The position numbers and the translations under genes were made by a program. The notes below the pieces were generated by a model, which saw only the letters and a program-made list of their open reading frames with translations, ran no database searches and was not told where the DNA came from. Shown in pieces: positions 1-4,600 of a stretch of DNA of 6,772 bases. The DNA comes from an uncultured Clostridia bacterium (GTDB taxonomy: Bacteria; Bacillota; Clostridia; UMGS1883), in the NCBI GenBank assembly GCA_947629615.1, contig CANRER010000083.1, positions 1 through 6,772 of the forward strand. Reading direction: 5' to 3'. How positions within the stretch are numbered: the stretch's first letter is position 1; every line of letters begins with the position of its first letter.

Positions 1-177
1 AACCGCACCAGCGGCAGGTACGTTACCGACGACGCGGCCGTCGTCGAGGCCGTAAGGCTGAGCCTTGCCAAGGCCGAAACCGTCAGGTATATCGGCGCGA
101 TGGAAAAGCTTGGCTACGGCAGGGCCGACATTGCGCGGCTCGTTGAAAATTTCAAAGCGGGAGATGATAAGTCATGA
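1..177 (+). CDS. GntR-family regulator, YtrA-like, C-terminal part (5' end outside window)
   Basis: The window opens inside a reading frame that runs 58 codons to a TGA at 175-177. The visible residues begin NRTSGRYVTDD, which matches the wing at the end of the winged-helix DNA-binding domain of GntR regulators. The remaining ~45 residues form a short helical tail (AVRLSLAKAETVRYIGAMEK, then GYGRADIARLVENF). A tail this short, with no large effector domain, is typical of the YtrA subfamily, whose members repress the ABC transporter operon they belong to. The stop overlaps the ATG of the ABC ATPase (ATGA at 174-177), so the two are translationally coupled, which supports that role. The promoter, the operator and most of the DNA-binding domain lie upstream and cannot be checked. 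The family call is firm; the effector is unknown. Confidence 0.85.
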   Translation, partial: NRTSGRYVTDDAAVVEAVRLSLAKAETVRYIGAMEKLGYGRADIARLVENFKAGDDKS

Positions 178-875
178 GCGAGATAGTTATGGAATGTAAG
201 AATTTGTGCAAGAGCTACGGCGGCAAGGCCGCGCTTACGGGGCTGGACATGGAAATAAGCCGGGGCCGCATAGTGGGCCTTTTGGGGCCGAACGGCAGCG
301 GCAAAACAACGCTTATCAAAATCGCCAACGGGCTGCTCAGGCCCGACGCCGGCGAAATACTTATCGACGGCGGGCCCGTCGGGCGCGAGAGCAAGGCGAA
401 GGTGTCGTACCTGCCGGACTGCCTGTCGCTGCCCGAGTGGATGCGCGTCGGCGAGCTGATAAAGTTTTACGCGGGCTTTTTCTCGGATTTCAGCGAGGAA
501 AAGGCGCGGGCCATGCTGAAAAGCCTCGGCTTGGAGGACTCCGCCCGCTTCAAGTCGCTTTCGAAGGGCAATAAAGAGAAGGTGCAGCTTATTCTCACCA
601 TGAGCCGCGAGGCCTCGCTTTACCTGCTCGACGAGCCGCTCGGCGGCGTTGACCCCGCGACGAGGGACTATATACTCGGCGCGATAATCGCCAATTATTC
701 GGAAAGCTCCTCCGTCGTCATATCCACCCACCTTATTTCCGACGTGGAGAAGGTTTTGGACGAGGTGTTCTTCATTCGCGAGGGCAGGATATTTTTAAGC
801 GACACGGTGGATAATATCCGCGACGTCCGCGGCATGAGCGTGGACGCGCTGTTCAGGGAGGAATTCAGATGTTAG
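174..875 (+). CDS. ABC transporter ATP-binding protein (YtrB/BcrA-like)
   Basis: This 233-residue protein is a cytoplasmic nucleotide-binding subunit that powers a membrane partner. Visible motifs in order are Walker A GPNGSGKT (residues 38-45), a Q-loop region reading YLPDCLSLPEWM (79-90) in which the usual glutamine is not evident, a degenerate signature LSKGNKEKV (129-137) in place of LSGGQ, Walker B LYLLDEP (149-155) with D153 and catalytic E154, a D-loop GGVD (157-160), and the H-loop histidine H186 in STH. The YLPD and LSKGN variants are common in the DrrA/BcrA/YtrB-type exporters of Bacillota. The length fits a bare ATPase domain with a short C-terminal extension. It starts inside the stop of the GntR gene and ends 7 nt inside the permease gene, so the three genes form one operon. 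The substrate is not readable; antimicrobial-peptide or envelope-stress export is an inference from the family. Confidence 0.93.
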   Translation: MSEIVMECKNLCKSYGGKAALTGLDMEISRGRIVGLLGPNGSGKTTLIKIANGLLRPDAGEILIDGGPVGRESKAKVSYLPDCLSLPEWMRVGELIKFYAGFFSDFSEEKARAMLKSLGLEDSARFKSLSKGNKEKVQLILTMSREASLYLLDEPLGGVDPATRDYILGAIIANYSESSSVVISTHLISDVEKVLDEVFFIREGRIFLSDTVDNIRDVRGMSVDALFREEFRC

Positions 876-1654
876 GAAAACTGCTTAAATACGAGCTGAA
901 GGCTACCGGGCGGGTGCTGCTGCCGGCGTTCGCGGCGCTTTTGGCGATTGCTCTGGCCTCGTCGTTCATCGTCAGCGGCAGCCCGTTCATACAGGGCTAC
1001 GGCAGCGGCGCGGAATACAGCTCGCAGCTTCAGCGCACTATGGTTCTTGTTATGACTATGCTCTATATGGCCGCCTGCGCCGGCACCTGCGCCGTCTGCG
1101 CGCTGATTTCGGTTCAGCGTTTTCGGCGGAATATCCTCGGCCCCGAGGGCTACCTTATGAATACCATTCCCGTCAGCCCAATGGCCAACGTGGCCGCGAA
1201 GCTGATAACCGCGACGCTTTTCCAGCTTGTGGGCATACTCGTGGTGATTTTGAGCGTGTTCCTGTTTACGAGCAGCATCGGCATCGGCGATTTGATAACC
1301 ATGCTCAGGTACATTCCGCGAATAGGCCCCGACGCCTTGGCGCAGTCGCTTTTGGCCCTCGCCTGCGGCATACTTTCGGTCGTGCTGTTCAATATAGCGG
1401 TATATGCCGCTCTTTCGGTCGGCTATTCGTTCAACGGCCCGAAGCTGGTTATCTCGATAGCGGTTTTCGCCGCGCTGTGGATAGGCGGCTCCGCGCTGTA
1501 TATCTCCGTGCTTGAAAAAGCCGTCATGGCCGCGAGCCATATGGCCGTTTGGGCCGTCAACGACATCACCGCCCTCTGCTTCGAGGCGGTCTATATCGCG
1601 ATTGGCCTCCTTATTACAAATTGGTTCCTTAAAAATCGGCTGAATTTGGAATAA
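869..1654 (+). CDS. ABC transporter permease, six predicted membrane helices
   Basis: This 261-residue integral membrane protein begins MLGKLLKYELKATGR, an N-terminus typical of ABC-2-type permeases of clostridia. Six hydrophobic stretches are visible at about residues 16-35, 57-81, 107-133, 157-184, 191-213 and 235-253, with a short helix-like segment near 214-230. The loop after the second helix has RFRRNILGPEGYLMNTIPVSP-like residues (84-104), a pattern shared by permeases of GntR-ABC operons. The start at 869 is supported by AGGGAGG at 855-861, 7 nt upstream, and overlaps the end of the ATPase gene by 7 nt. It probably dimerises, or pairs with another permease, to form the pore for the preceding ATPase. 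No separate substrate-binding or large extracytoplasmic domain is present. The substrate is unknown. Confidence 0.88.
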   Translation: MLGKLLKYELKATGRVLLPAFAALLAIALASSFIVSGSPFIQGYGSGAEYSSQLQRTMVLVMTMLYMAACAGTCAVCALISVQRFRRNILGPEGYLMNTIPVSPMANVAAKLITATLFQLVGILVVILSVFLFTSSIGIGDLITMLRYIPRIGPDALAQSLLALACGILSVVLFNIAVYAALSVGYSFNGPKLVISIAVFAALWIGGSALYISVLEKAVMAASHMAVWAVNDITALCFEAVYIAIGLLITNWFLKNRLNLE

Positions 1655-1672
1655 CGCGATAAAGCCCCGTTC

Positions 1673-1714
1673 GGGCGGCCTCGCCGGAGCAAACCCGCTC
1701 CGATGGGGCCGCCC
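1673..1714 (+). terminator. Long hairpin closing the GntR-ABC operon
   Basis: The arm GGGCGGCC (1673-1680) pairs with GGCCGCCC (1707-1714). Pairing continues inward through CGGAGC (1685-1690) with GCTCCG (1697-1702), giving an almost continuous 18-bp stem with one mismatch, two G-U pairs and a 6-nt loop. It starts 18 nt after the permease stop. The trailing T-tract is weak (TTGACTTTT), so termination may be partial. The 3' arm directly abuts the -35 box of the next promoter. Confidence 0.7.
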
Positions 1715-1743
1715 TTGACTTTTGCGCCAAAGCGTGGTAAAAT
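1715..1743 (+). promoter_or_regulatory. Sigma-A-type promoter for the ECF sigma operon
   Basis: TTGACT (1715-1720) and TAAAAT (1738-1743) are separated by exactly 17 nt, and TGG directly before the -10 makes an extended -10 element. The predicted start of transcription is near 1750, about 25 nt before the chosen sigma-factor ATG. This arrangement rules out translation from the ATG at 1703, which lies upstream of the promoter. It looks like a housekeeping promoter rather than an ECF-type one. Confidence 0.75.
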
Positions 1744-1774
1744 TAAAATAATCAGCGGCAAAGGACGGGTCGGT

Positions 1775-2353
1775 ATGATGATATGCCTCGCCCTCTCGGG
1801 GCCGAAGGGGCTGCCTTTCGATTATATGTATAATAAATACCGTAACGGCGTTTACAAAATGGTGTGCGACGTTATTGAGGACGAAGCCCTGCGCGACGAC
1901 GTTACGCAGGAGATTTTCGAGCGATTTTATAAGAGCATGGGCCGCGTGCAGGGCGAAGCCGCCGCGCGGCGGTGGCTTTATGTGATTGCGCATAACACCA
2001 TAATATATCTTGGCAAAAAGGACGCCACGTACCGTAAGCACATCGTTCTCGGGCTGGACGAGGAGGAAATTCTTGCCGCCTGCGCCGACTTGTGCGGGGA
2101 AACGCCGCTCGACGGAGCGCTGAAGGCGGAGCTTTCGGAAACGGTGAAGGCCGCTCTTGGCGAGCTTAAGCCGATACATAGCGAGGTAATAATATTAAAG
2201 TACGTTTTTGAATATTCCCCCGCCGAGATAGCAAAGCTGCTGAAGCTGTCGGTCAACACGGTATATTCGCGGCTCAGCCGTGCCGAGGAGCTGCTCTATA
2301 ACAAGCTGTACGGCTACATAACCGGCAAGGGAGGAGAGATCGATGATGAATGA
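1775..2353 (+). CDS. ECF-type RNA polymerase sigma factor (sigma-70 family)
   Basis: From the ATG at 1775 this is 192 residues, a normal ECF length. The start is chosen because AAAGGA (1760-1765) lies 9 nt upstream and the predicted transcript begins near 1750; the open frame extends up to 1703, but that part is promoter and terminator DNA. An ATG at 1778 is an equal alternative. Region 2 is visible as FDYMYNKYRNGVYKMV followed by ALRDDVTQEIFERFYKSM, the D-[DV]-x-QEIF core that contacts core polymerase and the -10. Region 4 is near the C-terminus: ALGELKPIHSEVIILKYVF, then SPAEIAKLLKLSVNTVYSRL, the helix-turn-helix that reads the -35. The end overlaps the next gene by 11 nt, the usual coupling of a sigma factor with its regulator. 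No typical ECF target promoter was recognised nearby, so its regulon is not evident. Confidence 0.92.
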   Translation: MMICLALSGPKGLPFDYMYNKYRNGVYKMVCDVIEDEALRDDVTQEIFERFYKSMGRVQGEAAARRWLYVIAHNTIIYLGKKDATYRKHIVLGLDEEEILAACADLCGETPLDGALKAELSETVKAALGELKPIHSEVIILKYVFEYSPAEIAKLLKLSVNTVYSRLSRAEELLYNKLYGYITGKGGEIDDE

Positions 2354-3119
2354 CGAAAAACGCGAGGCCCTGCGCAAGGATTTTGCCGACGTTATAAAGT
2401 CCGGCGCGGAGGGCTTCCTTGCCGACTCGCCCGGCGTCGAGGCTTTGACCGACGCCGAGATGGAGGCCTTGGGCCTGCCGCTGCCTCCGGCGGATATGCT
2501 TGCCCGCGTAAAAAGGGCCTGCGCCCCCGAGCGGCCGCGCCGCGCGCTCCGGCGGGCCGTTGTGGCCGCCGCCGCGCTGGCCGCCGCTGTGGGAGCGGCC
2601 TTCAGCGTCCATGCCGTCCGCACCAATATATGGAATACGGTTGTGCGGGAGGAAAAGCAGGACGTAAAGATTTCCTACGCGAATTACGAGGAGGAAAAGA
2701 CCGTCACGGAGGAAGAACTCTACCGCGACGCCGAGGCGGATTTCGGCGCAAAGCCGTCAAGGCCGATGTATATGCCCTTGGGCTTCAGGCTTGATGAGTT
2801 TAATAAAAACGGCAATTTTTTAAGGGCTGTCTACTGTAACGGCAAGGACGGATTTATAGAAATAAAGCAAGAAATGTTCAGCGACAGCGGCAAGGTAAAA
2901 TTATCCCATAACATTGACGCCGCGCGCCGCACAGTGGAAACGATAACGGTTAAGGACTGCGAAATAACCTTCATTTCGTTTTTACGGGACGGAACAGATG
3001 AACAATGGTACGATGCTACATGGATTGAGAATAATATATATTATGATGTTACAACAAATGTAAGCGAGGGCAGTACTAAGAAGGTAATAAAAGGACTTTT
3101 TGGTATTCGTTCAATATAA
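2343..3119 (+). CDS. Single-pass membrane protein with DUF4367-like outer domain, probable anti-sigma factor
   Basis: This 258-residue protein starts at 2343 (GGGAGG at 2329-2334, 8 nt spacing; ATG 2346 is also possible). Residues 1-70 are charged and presumably cytoplasmic, including a stretch GLPLPPADMLARVKRAC like the N-termini of sigma-linked membrane proteins. One alanine-rich membrane helix follows at about 72-92 (VVAAAALAAAVGAAFSV). The rest lies outside. Residues from about 138 (RPMYMPLGFRLDEF) to the end (WYDATWIENNIYYDVTT, then KKVIKGL) fit the DUF4367 pattern. The gene overlaps the sigma gene by 11 nt. From this context it is likely to bind or sense for the sigma factor, although no zinc-binding anti-sigma (ZAS) motif is visible, so the anti-sigma role is inferred. 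Codon use changes sharply inside the gene: the first ~450 nt are GC-rich, while the last ~300 nt are much more AT-rich. Confidence 0.8.
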   Translation: MMNDEKREALRKDFADVIKSGAEGFLADSPGVEALTDAEMEALGLPLPPADMLARVKRACAPERPRRALRRAVVAAAALAAAVGAAFSVHAVRTNIWNTVVREEKQDVKISYANYEEEKTVTEEELYRDAEADFGAKPSRPMYMPLGFRLDEFNKNGNFLRAVYCNGKDGFIEIKQEMFSDSGKVKLSHNIDAARRTVETITVKDCEITFISFLRDGTDEQWYDATWIENNIYYDVTTNVSEGSTKKVIKGLFGIRSI

Positions 3120-3137
3120 GAAACTAAAGTATCATTG

Positions 3138-3168
3138 GGGGTGGCCATTGCGGCCACCCTATTTTTTT
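3138..3168 (+). terminator. Rho-independent terminator after the sigma operon
   Basis: GGGTGGCC (3139-3146) pairs perfectly with GGCCACCC (3152-3159) around a 5-nt loop, and is followed by a seven-T run (3162-3168). It begins about 20 nt after the stop codon of the membrane protein gene. This is a textbook intrinsic terminator. Confidence 0.93.
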
Positions 3169-3301
3169 ACGGACGAAAAATGCGTCTTTTATATTTTATA
3201 AAAAAAATTATAAAAAATTTTTTTATTTTTGACAAAAAAAGACGGCCTTTGCGTTTTTATTATATAGAGGGGATAAAAAATAAAATTGGATTGGTGATAA
3301 T
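3169..3301 (+). promoter_or_regulatory. AT-rich leader with possible promoter for the small secreted protein
   Basis: This 133-nt gap is extremely AT-rich. It contains a perfect -35 hexamer TTGACA (3229-3234), but the nearest good -10-like hexamer, TATTAT (3258-3263), is 23 nt away, too far for a normal sigma-A promoter. A weaker pair is TTGCGT (3249-3254) with GATAAA (3272-3277) at 17 nt. The arms CGTCTTTT (3183-3190) and AAAAGACG (3237-3244) are complementary and flank the A/T tracts. GGTGAT (3293-3298) serves as the ribosome binding site of the next gene. A promoter must lie here because a strong terminator precedes it, but its exact position is uncertain. Confidence 0.35.
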
Positions 3302-3706
3302 ATGAAAAAAGTTATTTCCATTGTAATAACAGTAATTTTACTTTCGCTTTCAACAAATTCAATAGCGGCTGTAAAACCACCTATAGATAACAATAAGCCA
3401 TTTGGAGTTTATTATCGTATCGGCGATTGCAATCAAAACAACAGCGGCGGTTACATAGCGGTAGAAGGATATACTGAGGCTTATGGAACAGTCGATAAAA
3501 TCAGTGTTGAACTGACACTGTACCGAAAAACTTCATCGGGAATCCTGTCAAAGGTTTGGAGCAAAAAGGCAACAAAAGAAGGGACTTATTTTGTAAATAT
3601 TAAAGAGGTGACCGATATACCTACAGAATCGGGCGAGTATGTATTGAAAGGCTATCACGTTGTTGAAAATAATGGCATAACAGAAACCGGTACATCAAAG
3701 AACTAA
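3302..3706 (+). CDS. Small secreted protein, DUF6147-like
   Basis: This 134-residue protein has a clear signal peptide: MKK, then a hydrophobic core VISIVITVILLSLS, then NSIAA with probable cleavage near residue 23. The mature part is polar and predicted to be beta-rich: YYRIGDCNQNNSGGYIAVEG (about 38-57), TVDKISVELTLYRK, SKVWSKKATKEG and YVLKGYHVVENNGITETGTS. This order (glycine-rich start, a VDKISV strand, a W in the middle, a GxYxVxGxHxxxxNG segment near the end) resembles the DUF6147 proteins of clostridia, whose function is unknown. The C-terminus stops soon after the ETGTS segment, which may be slightly short. The gene is AT-rich like the end of the preceding gene and unlike the flanking operons. 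The start uses GGTGAT at 3293-3298. Confidence 0.75.
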   Translation: MKKVISIVITVILLSLSTNSIAAVKPPIDNNKPFGVYYRIGDCNQNNSGGYIAVEGYTEAYGTVDKISVELTLYRKTSSGILSKVWSKKATKEGTYFVNIKEVTDIPTESGEYVLKGYHVVENNGITETGTSKN

Positions 3707-3736
3707 AATACTTGGCCATTAGCACAGTGAAAATCC

Positions 3737-3767
3737 GGCCTGCCGAAAAAAATCCCCTCCGCAGGCC
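3737..3767 (+). repeat. Inverted repeat/hairpin with pyrimidine-rich loop
   Basis: GGCCTGC (3737-3743) and GCAGGCC (3761-3767) form a perfect 7-bp stem with a 17-nt loop that contains CCCCTCC. No T-run follows on the + strand, so it is not a standard terminator. The 188-nt gap 3707-3894 in which it lies otherwise holds GGCCATT at 3714, a small CCTC/GAGG hairpin near 3822 and the A-rich tract described separately. I recognise no promoter in the gap, so the next gene may be read through from 3302. Confidence 0.5.
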
Positions 3768-3842
3768 TGAAATAATATGAAAGAAGGTGATACCGTTGGG
3801 CTAAGTAAATCAGAGCAAAAACCTCATCGAGGCGGCGGGGCC

Positions 3843-3885
3843 GAAAAAACAAAAAACAAAAAAACAAAAGAAAAAATAAAAGGAG
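3843..3885 (+). promoter_or_regulatory. A-rich tract and ribosome binding site before the 132-residue protein
   Basis: Runs of six or seven A separated by single C residues (an AAAAAAC-type simple repeat) lead into AAGGAG (3880-3885), 9 nt before the ATG at 3895. The position of this ribosome binding site fixes the start at ATG 3895 rather than the in-frame TTG at 3886, which would overlap it. Unstructured A-rich leaders often raise translation by keeping the site open; that role is inferred. Confidence 0.5.
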
Positions 3886-3894
3886 TTGCTATTT

Positions 3895-4293
3895 ATGAAA
3901 ACAATCTTTACAAAAAATGGAGTTTCTATCGTGCTGCTTGAGGACGGCGATAAGACCGGGGAAATAACGAGGGCGAGCGAGCAGACCTTCAATGTCAAAA
4001 ACGTTCGTGTATATCCACAAGCGTCTAAAATTGGTTCTATAAGCATCGGCGGCAGAAGAAACATCGCCATAGATTTTGACGAGGTTCCCGGGACGGCCGG
4101 AATGTATTTGTCGGTGTACGACGACACCGAGGGAGAGTATATATGGCCCGAGCTTGTAAACGGACTTCAAGGCCCGGACGTTTTTGGCGATAGTTTTGTG
4201 ATTACAGGGCTTCCCGCTAACCACACATATACGATTTATATGGCTTGCACTATATCGGGGCAGACCGTCAGCGGTAGTATGTACGCGTATTAA
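3895..4293 (+). CDS. 132-residue protein with an Ig-like domain shared with the SLH protein downstream; function unknown
   Basis: I do not recognise a named family. The N-terminus (MKTIFTKNGVSIVLLEDGDK) is not a signal peptide and no membrane helix is visible, so it looks cytoplasmic or non-classically exported. Residues ~56-130 form a compact beta-rich domain with YLSVYDDTEGEYIWPE (71-86) and GDSFVITGLPANHTYTIYM (98-116). These blocks line up in order and spacing with FISLYDNTADAYVTPE and GDFVFAGVKPGSYTVYV in the SLH protein encoded from 4588, so the two domains are probably paralogous. The pattern 'G-hydrophobic-x-P-x-x-x-Y-T-hydrophobic-Y' is that of an immunoglobulin- or fibronectin-III-like fold. 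The preceding segment SKIGSISIGGRRNIAID may belong to the same domain. The start has a strong AAGGAG at 3880-3885. It may be a partner of, or an ancestral fragment related to, the SLH protein. Confidence 0.7.
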   Translation: MKTIFTKNGVSIVLLEDGDKTGEITRASEQTFNVKNVRVYPQASKIGSISIGGRRNIAIDFDEVPGTAGMYLSVYDDTEGEYIWPELVNGLQGPDVFGDSFVITGLPANHTYTIYMACTISGQTVSGSMYAY

Positions 4294-4320
4294 TTTCCCG
4301 GCACAAATACGGCCGCCACA

Positions 4321-4406
4321 GGTTTAAGCGTTTGCGTCTGCGGGGCAGACGGATAAATGTCCCGCAGATGCAAATATTTAGGCCATTGATTTGCCGTACT
4401 TAAACC
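4321..4406 (+). ncRNA. Candidate structured leader RNA (three-stem element), class unknown
   Basis: An outer stem GGTTTAAG (4321-4328) pairs perfectly with CTTAAACC (4399-4406). Inside it a 14-bp hairpin is formed by 4331-4344 and 4361-4374 (one G-U pair, 16-nt loop), and a short GGC/GCC pairing (4381-4383 with 4393-4395) may make a third arm. A competing small hairpin, GTCTGC-GGG-GCAGAC (4336-4350), excludes the long one. The element ends directly at GAGG (4407-4410) and an ATG at 4418. This is the layout of a cis-regulatory RNA, but I match it to no known riboswitch class, and it could also be a small palindromic repeat element. No promoter is recognised upstream, so transcription may come from the preceding gene. 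Confidence 0.4.
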
Positions 4407-4460
4407 GAGGTAAAATTATGGAAGCAATTAAATAACGGAGGTGTAGCATGAAAAAATAAC
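4381..4460 (+). repeat. Leader repeat, copy 1 (abortive)
   Basis: This ~80-bp stretch is a near-duplicate of 4522-4600. It carries the same two ribosome binding site/start pairs: GAGG before ATG 4418, and ACGGAGG before ATG 4448. Here both frames stop at once: ATG 4418 gives MEAIK then TAA, and ATG 4448 gives MKK then TAA. The copy therefore cannot start a protein of the SLH type. It is either the relic of a duplicated gene start or a leader with a regulatory role. Confidence 0.8.
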
Positions 4461-4489
4461 TTGACATCGCGCGGACGGCGTTATATAAT
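4461..4489 (+). promoter_or_regulatory. Perfect-consensus sigma-A promoter for the SLH protein gene
   Basis: TTGACA (4461-4466) and TATAAT (4484-4489) with a 17-nt spacer match the consensus exactly. Transcription would begin near 4496 and produce a leader of about 90 nt to ATG 4588. The 19 nt at 4452-4470, which include the -35, are identical to those at 5617-5635 in front of hicA. Confidence 0.9.
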
Positions 4490-4521
4490 AAAACTGGAAT
4501 CATAGGAAAAATCTAACAAAA

Positions 4522-4600
4522 GGCCATTAATTTGCCGCACTAAACCGAGGTAAAATTATGGAAGCAATCAAAAAACGGAGGTATACCATGAAAAAAATAA
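4522..4600 (+). repeat. Leader repeat, copy 2 (active, spans start of SLH gene)
   Basis: This is the second copy of the leader at 4381-4460, differing by a few substitutions and single-base indels. Two ribosome binding site/start pairs are stacked in one frame: GAGG (4547-4550) with ATG 4558, and GGAGG (4577-4581) with ATG 4588. Unlike copy 1 there is no stop between them, so the first start would add MEAIKKRRYT ahead of the signal peptide. Confidence 0.8.

Noticed and set aside
1703..1774. N-terminal extension of the sigma factor to ATG 1703
   Set aside because: This DNA holds the terminator's 3' arm and the -35/-10 of the promoter, so it is upstream of the transcription start. ATG 1775 has a proper ribosome binding site.
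872..2179. 435-codon open frame on the - strand
   Set aside because: It lies opposite the permease and sigma-factor genes, which have clear families and ribosome binding sites. Its translation is low-complexity and rich in Arg, His and Gln, typical of the antisense frame of GC-rich genes.
3843..3880. A-rich repeats considered as a CRISPR-like or tandem-repeat array
   Set aside because: The units are only 6-8 nt A-runs broken by single C residues with no spacers, so this is a simple low-complexity tract.
3777..3941. 54-codon frame MKEGDTVGLSK... on the + strand
   Set aside because: The ATG has no good ribosome binding site, the lysine-rich middle comes from the A-rich tract, and it runs into the well-supported gene at 3895 in another frame.
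4381..4600. Leader repeats considered as terminal repeats of an insertion sequence
   Set aside because: The copies are in direct orientation, about 140 bp apart, with no transposase and no target-site duplication visible between them.
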